Positions 48,564 through 61,231 of a DNA stretch of 64,000 nucleotides are shown here, one piece after another. Position numbers and translations under genes: made by a program. The notes below the pieces were generated by a model. That model had not been told where the DNA came from. It saw nothing but the letters and a program-made list of their open reading frames with translations, and made no database searches. Every line of letters begins with the position of its first letter. Position 1 is the first letter of the stretch. Source of the stretch: Stereum hirsutum FP-91666 SS1 (Eukaryota; Basidiomycota; Agaricomycetes; Russulales; Stereaceae); the NCBI RefSeq assembly GCF_000264905.1, contig NW_006763132.1, positions 2,144,719-2,208,718 of the forward strand. Direction: 5' to 3'.

Positions 48564-50773
48564 GGTGGTTGGGCAAAGATGCGGCGAGGGATCACTGGTA
48601 AGGCCATGACTCCAGACTTTTGAGGAAACTTAACGCGGCTATGCGAGGAGTCGGGGAGTCTCGATGACGGAGTGTCTATCCAGAGAGCAACACGGCCGCC
48701 TGAATGTTGGATAGGATGCATGGGCTCTCGGCTTGACTGCCCGGGCTTACAGCCTTCTGAAAAACGCTCCAGCTGAGCCTCAAATGCGGCCGTTGTGCGA
48801 GAAGCAAGCAAGAAGCGAAGGTGGAAGGCTGCGTGCATCAGATGGGGTATGCGAAACTTCGTGAAGTGACAAGCCATGCGATTCAAAATTTATTTATATG
48901 TAACCATTCCTACATAAGGTAACGCACAAACTGCAATTGGCCGAAGATCACATACAATCGGCATAGCCACATCAATTGATGGAATGTTTCTTGTCCGGGT
49001 CCGGCCGGTGGGCGCCTTCCTATCGTTGCGGTCGCTCACATTTAGTAGCTCTCCCAAGTTTGCTTCCTTCCTTCCCAACTTGCTGCTGGGAACTCTCAAG
49101 CAAAATGAACCGCTGTTGTAAATCAGCTATCCGTATGGAGTCTCAGACCTCAAACACTCAAGATATTTGGTAGCTCTGCAGCGGAGGTTTGCACGCTGGC
49201 GTACTTACTCAGTGGATCTCTGTGTTTATCAAGGGGTTTATGATAGACTACTAGGGACACCAACATTCCTACAGAAGTCGCGATAATAGTGATGTCATAC
49301 ACTGCTCATGAAAGCTGAAAGTTTACTTAGTAATTATCGCGTTGTCGCGGATCCTTTCTCCACTGCCCTCTTAGATTCAGATTCCTGATTTTAAATGTGA
49401 AGTTACCTCGAAGAGATCATCCATCTTTCTCCTGTCTTTTAGACCCTGGACGCAAACCTCATCCAATTTCAATGGTAAGTAACGTGTATGAGCTACTTTT
49501 GCCGTCGTGTAAGTCGAGCATTCCATGGAAAATCTCTTTTGACCTCGACCTTACCTTACCTTACCTTACCTTACCTTTCACAATCAACATTCTCTCTGCC
49601 TGTGCCTTATCGAAGTCGTCTTCGTGGGGAGACAAAGACGCTGCGGGGTAGCGCCCATATTTAGCTCCTCTCAATCACCAATAGTGAGATTGCCGCGGCC
49701 ATTTGTCCGTCCTCTTTGATTTCTGGTCAGGAAGCAGAGCTACCGGGCCTGAAGCTTGCCTCCTGTGTATGCATCCATATCTTGAGCGTGTAGTCGTTTG
49801 TCTTCTAATTGCGCCTTTGCTCCCGATACGTTGACAGTGCCATCTCGCCAGGTCTGTACCTCGATGCGAACATCAGGACGCTTTGTTTGACGCCGATAGA
49901 CACCGGCGTTTAGCCTCACCGTGTGGCGCATTCTTCGTTATTTGTTTCGTGGTTGGTTTTAGGCAATCCGACACCTGGGCGTGATCATGTCGAATAGTCT
50001 TTGGAACTCTTCTCGAAAGATTCTCTCAAACGTTGGCTCTGACTGATTTTTACGGGCGGCATTCTCAGATGGGACCACGTCATCTAGATGTGGGAGAGGC
50101 AGAGTCTCCTATTCATCTACGCCCGGGCGGCCAAGATATCCATCAGAGGTAACTCAGTTTGACAGGAGATGTAAGTTGACGAGAGAGGTCAGAAGTTAAT
50201 TGAAAATAGGGTCGGAACACTTGTAGCTCCTTTCTCAGACGCGATGCGCCATAAGTTCGTCGTCGCCACACTGTTATGTTATACGCCCTACCCGTGCTGT
50301 TTCTGCAAAAGCTCAGAGAAATAGGCAGGGCTTATTCCTTCTTTCACGATCCATCCTTACTATTTAGGAGGACAGCATTTGCGTACGGAGGTACGAGGCC
50401 CTGAAAGGGTGAGGAGAAATCAATTTCAACCGGTACAAGTTCGAAGGCCTGTTAGGCTGTTAAGCCCTTGATGATCACCCTTTCAATGATCGCCGCCAAT
50501 AACTACGATCGACGCCCATCATCACCTCTCGGACGCCACATCTCCTCTCGGTGCAGTGCTATACCTTCCGCGACGTCGCATGGTTGCTCAGTCTCTACTT
50601 TTCATCTCAAGACGTTCTGTGTCATCCACTTCATGCTAGGCCTAGCCTTTTGTTGGTTGGCATAGCGTTATGGATGCTGGAGGAAACAAGTGTACAATTG
50701 ACCCGAAATATAACCACATTATACGTATGAATATCGATCTATACGCGCCTCAACATCTGAACCGCCCACAACC
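48564..50773. other. 2.2-kb region without a recognised gene
   Basis: Upstream of P450-2 and downstream of GMC2. It holds a short CTTAC tandem repeat and a TATAAATA on the minus strand at 48891-48898, too far (about 330 bp) from the P450-2 start to be assigned with confidence. Confidence 0.45.
49550..49575 (+). repeat. (CTTAC)n short tandem repeat
   Basis: About five CTTAC units in a row. It lies in intergenic DNA with no link to a gene. Confidence 0.85.
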
Positions 50774-53438
50774 TCATAGCTCTCCTGCTTGACGTGAAGG
50801 ATTCGACGTGGCCTCGAAGTGAGCCTGTCCGCCGACAGCCTCACCAGCGACAGTCTTTCCAGCTCTGGACTCCTTGATGAACGCAGCCCCACGCTCCGCT
50901 ACGATGTACACCGGAGCCATCGTATGTGCAGCAGTCTCGTACGGCTAGAAAATCAACGACGAAGATAGATATTAGGCCACTGTATACATGAGGCTGAAAA
51001 GGTGGACTAACGAAGATGGATGCATCGATGACACGCAGGCCGTGCGTTCCTTTCACGGTCAAGTCGGGATTGACTACACCTTCTGTCGGTGAATCGCGAC
51101 TGGCCATACGTGCCGTACCGACCGCGTGATGAATCGCGGTGGAGATCTTGCGAATGTAGGCATCGAGCTCTTCGTCGATCGTCAAATCCGCGATCCCTGA
51201 TTATGTAGAAGGTGGTTATTTACGGTGAACGAGTTAACAAGACGCGGTACTAACCTCCATAAGGGCCTAGGACGTAGTCCTTCAGAGATGGCGCCTTGAT
51301 GAGTTCCTGCGTCATTTTGATAGCTTCGCGCATACAGTAGATGTCGAAATCTGTAGTTAGGATACTGAGGTTGATGGCTGGCTGCGCCCATGGGTCGGAG
51401 GAGGTGATCAGGACGGAACCACCTACACAAAGCCGAGCATCTAATATTAGTGGCTAGGACGAGTTATGGTTAAGTATAGATGGACTAACGAGAGGCTGGA
51501 GACGCCACGACGTTCGAGATGGTGATGAAGCCCTTCGACGCATCGGGTTCAAGCGCGGAGCCCAAGCTCATCGGCTGAATGAACCAGAAAATTTAATGCT
51601 TCTTCAACCATGAAGAGGAGAACAAAGGAAGACTTACTGTGAAGATGATTGCGAAGTGCGGAGCAGTAGGACCCGAGCTTGGATCTGCCGCAGAGTCGTA
51701 TATAGATGCATCATCCGGCAACCTGAACCACCCCGTCTGGCTCGCGAACCCCATGGTCAACAGGCCAGTCTTATTCTCTTTCCACTCTTCCAATGCCTTA
51801 GCTCCAACTTCTGGGTCGCGAATCCACGCATCGAGAATGTCGGGCTCGCTGACTGCATATGGATGGCTGAAAAGAGCGTGATCTTGTAGATTTTGACCAA
51901 CGTCCGGAAGGTGAACGATGGGCTTCACACCAACAGATTCGAGGTGTTCTGAATCGCCGATGCCGGAAAGTTGGAGAAGGTGGGGGGTCGAGATGGAGCC
52001 ACAGCTTATTACGACCTCGGACTTGGCGGTGATTTCCTGAACGGGAGCTTTCCACCAGGATGTTAGGAGACGACGCGAGCTACAGAGGGAGTCATGGCAC
52101 CTACCATCTGGACCCGTAGAGAATTGAACTGTGCGGAACGAAGGAACACCGTCTATCCATTCTGTTGGCGATACCTTCAGAACTTGAGTATTGAGTAGGA
52201 CGTCGAGATTGTCGCCGCGCGCGATTGCGGGTCGGACGTAAGCAGATGTAACGCTATGCCTAACTCCGTCCTTCATGGTGTTCTGGTTATACGCTGATGT
52301 GAGAAGAGCGAATGAGAATGTGCCACTATTGAAGTCTAAGATCGAGATACTCACCAAATCCTAATGGGCGTCCCGTGTTCAAGTCCTCGATGAAAGGAAA
52401 TCGGTCTGACAACTCGCTGGTTGCCTTGACCGTGAGGTCATCGAGGACGTGATGGTAGTTGGTGATGGACAATGATAGTGGCCCGTCGGTCCCGTGGGCA
52501 GATAATGTCAGTTGGCCAGTGATGTCGTGACCGTCTACAGGTGGAGTGATGTGTTCAATCTGAAAATTCAAATAATGTAAGTCCACACAGCACAAAGAGC
52601 CATGGTCGATACACGTATGGCTTCAGGTCGAGCCACGCAAAAGTGATTTTAGCCCGAGCTATTTTTTGATAACCACATCGATTCTTCACAAAAGAGCAAG
52701 GACTAATATGCTGCGCCACGCTCGATGAAGGTACGAGAAGGTTAATGCTCACCTTGCGCATAAAAGGCTCCAAATTGTCCCAAGCCCAACTGTCCTCGCC
52801 AGTCACTCGTGCCCAGCGATTGTAATCGTCCAACGGCCCCCGTACGTAAGTCATAAGATCTACAACCAGATAACTATCAGTACCAAGGTATGACAGTCGA
52901 TCTTCGCAATGAAGAAAGGACGCACTGATAGTTGTTGATCCACCGAAGACTTTTCCGCGAGGATAGTTTAGTGTTCGATTCTCGAGAGCGGGTTGAGGAG
53001 TGGTGGTGAAGTTCCAGTCGAATCTCGAGTGCTGCAGAGAAAGACCATGTAAAGGCACTTGGACTGCTTGTGCGGCCGAGTCGTCTCCCAAATCATTGCC
53101 ACCAGCTTTCGGAATGCGTAAGTCACCGCTTCTAACAAAGACAATTTGGAGAACAGACCTTCAATGACAAGAACGTTCATCGAGGGATCCTCTGCAAGAC
53201 GACTCGCTACAACGCCCCCTGCATTTCCTGCTAAAGATGAAAATGTTCTATGTTAGAAAGAGACAGTTTAGGCCCATCCACAAAAATAATACGAACATCC
53301 AACTACGATGTAGTCATATGTTTTGCCCTTGGCTAGCTCGGAGGGATCATTCAGAAGAGCTGCCGAAGATGGGGACGAGAATGTAAGAAGGAATAGGAGA
53401 AAAGCATGGATGGGTCTCAAGGACGGTGAAAGAGACAT
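50774..53438 (-). CDS. GMC oxidoreductase 2, secreted
   Basis: FAD-dependent alcohol oxidase/dehydrogenase of the GMC family. Exons (minus): 53438-53297, 53230-53159, 53105-52926, 52859-52753, 52559-52355, 52293-52105, 52047-51638, 51574-51490, 51422-51255, 51196-51012, 50944-50774, about 637 aa. A signal peptide ends near 'SSPSSAA'. FAD motif 'YDYIVVGSGNAGG', signature 1 'GKVFGGSTTINLMTYVRG', signature 2 'GSISTPHLLQLSGIG'. Both catalytic residues are present: His in 'AIHHAVGTARM' and His in 'ETAAHTMAPVY', unlike GMC1. It is divergent from the flavin monooxygenase gene across 777 bp. In a protoilludane-type pathway such enzymes oxidise an allylic alcohol, but the substrate here is unknown. 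Intron 4 (193 nt) is long but keeps frame. Confidence 0.9.
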
Positions 53439-54215
53439 GCTTCCGCCGGACGAAGTTACGGGCACCGCTCGAGCGCTGCGCTGCTAGAGTATATTTAACG
53501 TACTGAACAGTGCATCACCGCCGACATCGCATCGAAGAGACGCGTACGTGGTCGGCGCTGACATATCTCCATCGCTGCAGGACATTCGAGACAGGCTCAT
53601 CAATCCGTTTACCGCACACCAACCGTGAAACGGAGCAGTCGCTTCCGGCCGTTCATGCAGATTGGTAGTCTAGATGTTTGCCCAGAGCTTGCCCAGAGCT
53701 ATTTACCGACACCATTGCCAGCACCAGCGAAGAGTTCAGACGAGCATTGAGCCTCTTTTCGCTGTAAATGTTACAAGCAATGCAGCCCATCGCGCAGGAT
53801 GAGAGTAGAAGCCAAGAAACCGTGAAGAAGCATAAAATCATGACGTATGCCCGGCTCTCTCCGAAAACCCGCTTCCAGAGCGCCAGCGGTGTCAACGTTC
53901 TTTGCAACACCGAGCACTCAAATACGTCTCAACTTGGGCTGTTTCTCTGCTCGTTTACACTTCAGCTTCACACAGCATGGTACTAACAGCTCATAATATC
54001 GCGTTGATCCATGGATGCGGAACCCTGTGTGGCTCTTCAGTGTGTACCTACCTCAGCTCATGCCCTGCGACCGCTGACATGGTAGGCGTCTAACTCCCGC
54101 GGCCACAACTTTGAAGCTTCATTGATAAACTGAAGCTTGTCCGACCTCGAAATAATCCGACCAACACCTCTCCTGCTATTTTCATCTCGTGTCTTTCTCT
54201 GGGTTGTCTAACATC
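53439..54215. other. Divergent promoter region, GMC2 / FAD monooxygenase
   Basis: 777 bp upstream of two cluster genes on opposite strands. A TATA-like AT stretch near 53490 serves GMC2. No gene is recognised inside. Confidence 0.5.
53488..53497 (-). promoter_or_regulatory. TATA-like box of GMC2
   Basis: The minus strand reads TTAAATAT here, about 50-60 bp upstream of the ATG at 53438, supporting that start. Confidence 0.35.
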
Positions 54216-56203
54216 ATGCCTGGCAAACTCAATGAAAACTTGGACGTCCTTGTCGTCGGTGGTGGCTTCGGTGAGTCGCTCTTTACCCAAGTCTCGAGAA
54301 TATTTACTCATGTTTCGGGTTTACTTTTGGTACTCCTATTATAGGTGGCTTGACTTCGGCCATCGAGTGCGCTAGGCAGGGTCTGAACGTTACCATTCTT
54401 GAGCGCGCTGACGCTCCGTCCCCTTTGGGTGATGCCATTGGTTTCGCACCGAATACATCACGTATCTTGTTCCGTTGGGGAATCGGAGACTCCTTCTGGG
54501 AACATTCCGCCCGCGGTCGCTACTTCAACGTTCACGACGGTCATAGTAAGCTCCACTCAATCTTACCTTTTCCACTATAGGATCGTCCGACAGTAGCTGA
54601 CCGCTTCGTCTGGGTTACTTAACTTAGCTGGCAAGATCATCTTCCGTGAGGACCACGCTGGTCAGCTGGCGCGCTTTGGATGGACGAGTCTTCCTGGATC
54701 TCGTGCATTCTACCAGCGCGGGCTTTGGGATTTGGCCATCAAGTCCGGAGCCAATCTTCGCAACAACTGCAAGGTCGTTTCCTATACCGACGGTGGGCTT
54801 GAGAGGCCATACGTTCTCTTGGAATCAGGAGAGAAAATCAGCGCTGACGTATGTTTCATGCTCAATATCTCTCGCCTTTTTTTCTCTGTATTGATCCTAG
54901 AATCTTCTACCCAGGTCATCCTTGCCTCTGATGGAATTCATAGCAAAGCAAAGAAGATCATCCTCGGTTTCCAGGAGCAACCCGTGTCGTCCGGATATGT
55001 AAGTGCTCTTTCTCGGAAATAATCGACTTATTGTTCATAGGAAACCTCTACATATCAACTCATCCGGGTGTTCTATATTTGATAGGCCATCTACCGTGGT
55101 TATGCACCTGCCGACTCTCTTTTGAACGACCCAGAGACTGCCCATCTCGGTGACGGTGCCCCGCACACCTGGATTGGACCAGATCAGCACACCATCATCT
55201 GTACATTCGGTGAACCCGGAAAGGTCCATTCGATGAGCTTCGCCACCATCCACGAGGACACCGAAGAAGCTATCGAGGCATGGAACAAGCCTGTCAGTAT
55301 CGAGGACGCCGTCAAGTCCATCAGCAGCCCAGACTACGACTGGGATCCTGTGTACGTGGATGAACCATTTTCCTAATTTCTCTTTATCCTCGGTCGAACG
55401 GCTTGTACTGATGATAGTCTATTCCAGTTTGAAGAAGGTCGTCTCTAAGTTCCCCGATTGTATCGACTGGAAGTTGTCCTGGCGTGACCCTCTTCCCCGT
55501 TGGATCTCTGATGATGGTCGTGTAAGTCTGATCAACGTCGTTCAACGTTCAAACTAGTATTAACTATAGATCTTTTTTCAATCATCTCTAGGTCACACTC
55601 CTCGGTGATGCTGCGCATCCTTTCCTTCCTTCCTCCGCTCAAGGAGGCTCGCAAGCGTTGGAGGACGGTGTCACACTAGGCATCTGCCTCGCTCTGAGCC
55701 CTAAGACCCCTGATGGCTGTCGTCTCGCTCTCAAGGCCTTCCAGAAGATCCGGCACAAGCGTGCTGCCGATGTGCAGATGACCGGCAGGACACAGGTTCG
55801 TGCAAATGACATGCCCTACCTTTCCCTCTTCGTTCTCTCTCCCGCGTCTTGAAATTGTGCCGACTGCTCACGATGTCCACGTTGCTCTTGATTCCAACAG
55901 ATCCACAAGTGGCACATCAACCAGACGGAAGCAGAGAAGAAGGCGAACAAGGAGCTCGGCCTTGCCTCTGCTGCCTACTTCGACCACGATGCCGAGTTCC
56001 ACGCCCTCAACAGCTACGAGTCTGTCGTTCGTGAGCTCACGGGCGATGAGTCCTTCAAGGTGGACCCGGAGCTCTTTGAGAAGGTTCGCGATGTCATCAA
56101 GGGTGACACCATCTACGCGAACGGCGCTCCGGAGGAGAAGAAGGCAATCTGGTACGGACCTCCCTTTGAGGTCCCGGAGAGGGACAGGCCTGTTGCTGCC
56201 TGA
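54216..56203 (+). CDS. FAD-dependent monooxygenase (group A, salicylate-hydroxylase-like)
   Basis: Single-component flavin hydroxylase using NAD(P)H and O2. Exons: 54216-54270, 54345-54545, 54628-54848, 54915-54998, 55086-55351, 55428-55521, 55592-55795, 55901-56203, about 475 aa. The three class marks are present: GxGxxG in 'VLVVGGGFGGLTSA', the DG motif in 'VILASDGIHSK', and the GD motif in 'VTLLGDAAHPFLPSSAQG'. No signal peptide or membrane helix, so cytosolic. Related enzymes occur in illudin/protoilludane-type clusters of basidiomycetes; that placement is inference. The long C-terminal exon, rich in Glu and Lys, extends beyond the FAD domain. Confidence 0.92.
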
Positions 56204-57027
56204 GCATCGTTTGTGGAGTAGCGAGTAGACGTATGACTAGCAGTATATTTATGCACTTTTCTAGATATTTGAATGTAGTTGAATTATAGACCTGTCTTTT
56301 ATATCCGTGTTCAATATGCTAGTATCGGGGGAACTCCTTTGAAGTAAGATCCCAACGTCTGTTCTTCTGCTACCGGCCTAGACATAGAGATATCGTTCCC
56401 CGCCATCGGTGACGACGTGGAACCACCTCCCTATTACTACCTAAGAAAGATTACAACTTTAAGAGGTCTATACTTATATGACATGTGCAATCGCCGAGGA
56501 CGAGGATGTTGAGCGGTTACGACCGTGACTCGGAGGAAACGACAACTTGAAGGAAAACGACACAAAAATTATTTTCAGGTTTGAATGTTGCAGAGACTAT
56601 CAAATGGTTGGAGATCCAGAGGAATCCAGAACGAATCGACCACAAAGACGAGCAGGGATCCTGAACGAGTACTTACCACCGAGTATCGTGGTGCTAAGCA
56701 GCTTTCCACGGCTAACTCCGAAGAGGCGCTAATTTCGAAGCGGCCGCAGAAACTGATGCTGTGTCCTTTTCAGCCCACTGTGTAGACGCCATCTTTGCGG
56801 TCGCGTCGCATCTTAGGCGTCGTTGTGCAGATTGCACGCTGAGACAGGCTGCTGCAATGTTCCGTAAGACAATGTCTGGACCGCCACGGGCGGTGTTGTG
56901 TGCTCCACAAAAGCGTTCTCTTAGCCAGTGCACCTTCACCGTCGTCGTTTGTTCGCTCTTCCCATCGTACGGTGCACTTCTTTGATTCTGTGAGAGAATT
57001 ACTACATACTGATCTCGTTCAAAGATA
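56204..57027. other. Intergenic with BBE-type gene promoter
   Basis: 824 bp between two genes on the same strand. No gene or clear TATA box seen. Confidence 0.5.
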
Positions 57028-59310
57028 ATGGCATCGGAAAAGAACTCTCAGAAGAGTCAATCATCTTCGCACACGTCATTCCTCCTTGTCTTTGGTTTGG
57101 GGCTTCTCACCGTTCTGGTCAACTACTCTCCGATTTCTATCCAAGAGCTTCGTATCCTTGTCCCACAATATTTCGGATATGGAGAAGAGCTCAGAACGGC
57201 AGACGCATGTCATTTGATCTCACAGCAAACCTCTAACGCAACTGAGGTTCATTGGCCCGGTACGTAGAGCACCTCTGTGTGCATTTTTAGTTGTCCGTGT
57301 TTCTGACGATTTACGCAGGCTCTGATGCGTACGATGTTGATGTACATCACTGGGCCACCTCTGCCAGTACTCCGTCCGTCTGTTCAGTCACGCCTGCCAC
57401 TACGGACGACCTTGGTATCATAGTACGCGTCTCCTGTTATTTTCTCGGCTTTTCTCTCGTCCTCATGAGATCGTCTTACAGCTACAAATCGTCGGATCCA
57501 GTCGTGTTCCCATTGCCGTGAGTTTCCATATACCTGTTGAAGTGAATTTCAACATTTGACACTTTCTTCCGTGAAGATCACCGGAGGCGGACATTCACTC
57601 AACCCCGGATTCTCCTCAACGCCGGGCATCCACATCGCCATGTCGCGCTTTACCCACATCCAACACAACGAAGAGGCTCAAACCATCGATCTTGGTGCTG
57701 GACTTCGGTGGGACGACGTCTTCGGCCATCTGAACCCTAAGGGATACACAGTTGCAGGTGGGAGGGTTAGCGGTGTGGGTATCGCTGGTTTCATTCTCGG
57801 TGGAGGTTCGTTTGCTCCTATTTCTCTCGATTCAACGACTGGTGCTGAGATCACCATCTTTCCGGTGTGACGCTAGGACTTTCATGGATCACAAACGAAA
57901 GGGGCTTGACGATCGATACATTGGTCAGCTGTGAGATCGTGCTGCCGAATGGGACTGTTACCGTTGCCTCTGCGGAGTCGAATCCGGATCTCTTCTTCGG
58001 ACTTAAGGTAAACCTAGTCTCCATTTTGTATCGTCCAGATGCCTAATATACTCTATCCCGTTCATCAGGGAGGGTTCAACAACTTCGTGAGTACTTCTCT
58101 GTGAATCATCGATCCTAAAATCGACTCGTAGCTTATATATTTCGGTTGCTGTCCCTAGGGAATAGTGACGCGGTTCACCTTACAAGTTTTCCCTCAAGGA
58201 GATATTTGGGTATGTAGTCCGTATTTCCGCACCGTTTTTTCCCCCTTCGTTCCTGCGGAAACGTATGCCGAATGGTTGCTGACTTTTGGGCCGATAATCT
58301 CAGGGTGGAACCGTCATCGTCCCAGAGTCGTCTATTGACTACGCAAACGCCGCAATCGCCTCCTTTGCTTCGCAGCCCCGTGATGTTAAGGCGACCGTCA
58401 ACATTATCTACGAATATGCAGAGGGTGCAGTGCGTATATCTATATTGATACCTATCTCTCGAGTCTTCAGTGTTTGTGCTAACTGTGCTCCGCGTTTCTC
58501 TATATATCGTCTATAGTTGAACACAATCGTGATCGTGTTCTATAACGCCCCTGAACCTCCAGCTGGTTTGTTTGATGAGATCCTTGCCATCAAAGGAGGA
58601 GCGGTCACGACCGCTTCGATGCCTTTCTTGACGTTATTGGCCGCTGGCCAACCCAGGAATACGCCCAGGAGGTACGCTCACTTCCCGAGACTGTATTGTA
58701 AGACGTGACGAGCCGTTCTGACCTTGCTATCGAACAGAATCCAAGACGAAGTGCCAATCCAAACTTGGACTCCTTCAATATTAAAACAGGTCGCAAACGA
58801 GACGAGGGTAAGAGGATTTCCTCTCCGCTCGACCTACTCGCTTCCGTCCTTACCTTCATATCGTGTCCGCTTCGACAGTACTGGGGAGAATATCTCGAGA
58901 AGCACCACTCCGGTCACTTCTTTGACTACATCGTTGAAATCTTCCGCTCAGACTATTACTCGCACTACCCTCTTTCCTCTTATTCGACCTCGCCCACGAC
59001 GGCCTCCGCGTGGCCCGCCGACCGCTCCAAAGTCCACTGTCCTCTTAACATCGCGTTTGCATGGTACGACTCCGCCCACGACAAGGCGATCTATGCTGCG
59101 TTGGAGGAGACGGTGAGGAAGTTGACGGTGGATGCGATTGCCGAGGGGCAGGACTTGGAAGGAGCTTCCTCGTATCCGAACATCGTCAGGCCTGGGGTGC
59201 CTGTCGAGGAAATGTACGGGGGTAAGGAGAGGGTCAAGGAGTTGCAGAGAATCAGGGATGTGTATGATCCGAAGAGAGTCATGGATTTGGCAGGAGGATG
59301 GCATTTCTAG
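57028..59310 (+). CDS. BBE/VAO-type FAD-linked oxidase, N-terminal anchor
   Basis: Oxidase of the FAD_binding_4 (berberine-bridge-like, AA7-like) family. Twelve exons fit: 57028-57259, 57319-57422, 57482-57517, 57577-57805, 57877-58007, 58069-58086, 58159-58209, 58304-58429, 58517-58603, 58657-58697, 58738-58807, 58879-59310, about 518 aa. The flavin-linking His lies in 'ITGGGHSLNPGF'. The Cys that gives a second covalent bond in true BBEs is absent ('SGVGIAGFILGGG'), so flavin is probably linked once. 'YWGEYLEKHHSGH' and the C-terminal 'YDPKRVMDLAGGWHF' are typical. Residues 17-35 form a hydrophobic signal anchor. The introns at 58604-58656 and 58698-58737 (only 40 nt) are inferred to keep frame; without them the gene would be frameshifted near 58600-58700. 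Confidence 0.83.
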
Positions 59311-59522
59311 AGGGTTCACTTCTAGTTACGACTTGTTAGATGCGCGTACGTCGGCATGACACATTCTCAAGACCGGTTACACTTATTCCTGTACATTCGA
59401 GCACTACCTATTGCCTGCATTTTCTCTCATTGTAATACATGCCACGGGTCGTCCACACGCAATGGATAGCTTTTTTACCACTTTGCATTGCAACCCTTCG
59501 TCTTCTCGGCGGCGCGTGAGAG
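59311..59522. other. Downstream region of BBE-type gene
   Basis: Short spacer between the BBE-type stop codon and the MITE; probable 3' UTR. Confidence 0.4.
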
Positions 59523-59959
59523 ATATACTGTACTTTTTCGCGCACAAGTTCACGCCACCGCCCCTCGGCCGTTGCCGAGATGACATAATCCGTTCGCGTC
59601 CCGGTTCGCAAGCAGACCGGGACAAGGGACAATGTTCGTGAACATTTGGTGAACATCGACGCTTTTTCAGGAATACGACCTTTCATAACTGCTCAACAGC
59701 CATTCATCCTCTGCATTGGGGTGGAAGAGCTCACCCAGTAGTAAAATCTAGCCCAAAGTGTGCCGTGGGGGCCTTCCTGAGGTCAATTTAGGAGCCTAGA
59801 ATATATTCGCATTTTCGTTAAATTTTCGTCAAATTTTGGTTTGTCCCATTTACAAGTTCAGTGCACGTCAATGGGGTGGGACTGTCCCGCGGCACAAGTT
59901 CGTTCGCGGCTCCCACGGGACACGGGACACGAACTTGTGCGCGAAAAACTACAGTATAT
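59523..59959. mobile_element. MITE with 29-bp terminal inverted repeats
   Basis: The left end, 59523-59551, and the reverse complement of the right end, 59931-59959, match at 28 of 29 positions. The ends begin ATATACTGTA and run into a T run followed by CGCGCACAAGTTC. The 437-bp element has no coding capacity, and its interior has further inverted GGGAC/GTCCC-type segments, so a transcript would fold into a long hairpin. A TA dinucleotide at each end may be the target duplication, as for Tc1/mariner elements, but the flanks are not clear enough to fix it. It lies between two cluster genes. Confidence 0.85.
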
Positions 59960-61231
59960 GAAGTTATAGCTCTTGGCTATTCCGTTTCTCGTTCAGTTTG
60001 GCTAAGGCGTGGGCATACCTCCGCCGGCCTTGGACGTCTTGGACTCTGAGCGATCAAGCACTTGGCGTCTCCACTCGACGGCCACATCGAATACTTCCGA
60101 CAGCTTTCGATTTCAACAAGGACAAACAAACCTTCACTGGTAAATGACGTCAGGATCGACCCGGTCCGTGACGCGGGCACAGAGCTTTCCTCAGACTGAG
60201 CCCTGGCCTCATTCTCGACTTAACTTATGTGAGTATTGCTATCCGCTATATCACTAACTACTTTCTCTGCGTGTGCAGTGAGACTTTCTTCACCATGAAA
60301 TTGTAGCATCTCCACCGGGGAATGAATGAGAGGACGAAGAGCATTGTCAAAGCGCGCTGCGCTATACGAGGCTAGTAGGTTGTCTGTTGAGGCTTCATAC
60401 ACCCTTACTCAAGCTCAAGCTAGGTATAACGACATATCGGTTCTGCTGAATCTTGCGAGAATATCTGCGAGATGGTGCTACGGTTCTACAAAATAACCTG
60501 TGCATTTCCTGGAAGCGCGACTGTGCGCAACAACATCCTCGGTCTACTTAGAGTCGACTCACGCGAAGGGAAAACGCAAGTAGCGGTACCGTACCATTTC
60601 CCCCGGTTTCTCCTTCGTCAATCAAAGTCGTAGCTAGACCTATTTACGATACACTCAAACCAAGGTAGAAGCTTCAGAGATATTCTATTCAGGCCGGAAG
60701 GAATGGCTTTGAGCCTTTGAGGCATACTTGATATTCACTGACGGACGGCGGCCATCTGCCATCGCTCATCTGACAAAAGACCTTGAAGTATGAGGCTCGG
60801 TGTTCGTATACACTGTACGACACCGGATAGACAAGTGAGAAGAAGTCGTAATCTAGGCAACGGCTTCGACCAGCAGACGAACTCTGCGCTCGTTTGAAGA
60901 ACTTGGCAGAGTCGTGGACGGCCACATTCCACGACGTCATTCTACTCTGAGCTTCCGTACAAGTCTAAATAGCCTAACACAGAGATCAACAGCGTACACC
61001 AGCCCAGCTAAGCATCTCGCAACACGAGATCGCACACAAACATCGGAATCATAGATAAACATGGTCAAAGCAATGCGATTCATTTCTATTCGTCAACCTC
61101 TGCACATACAGCGAAAAACTACTTTCAAGACAAAACAACTACAAGCTCACTCGTCGCCATCGTCGTATATTCATGAAGAAGGGGAGGGGGATATATGTTC
61201 ATGAACTGCGAAAGGAGGAAAGGAAAGAGAT
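59960..61231. other. Intergenic; no gene seen
   Basis: About 1.3 kb between the MITE and the 3' end of aldo-keto reductase 2. Frames are short and not family-like. Confidence 0.45.
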
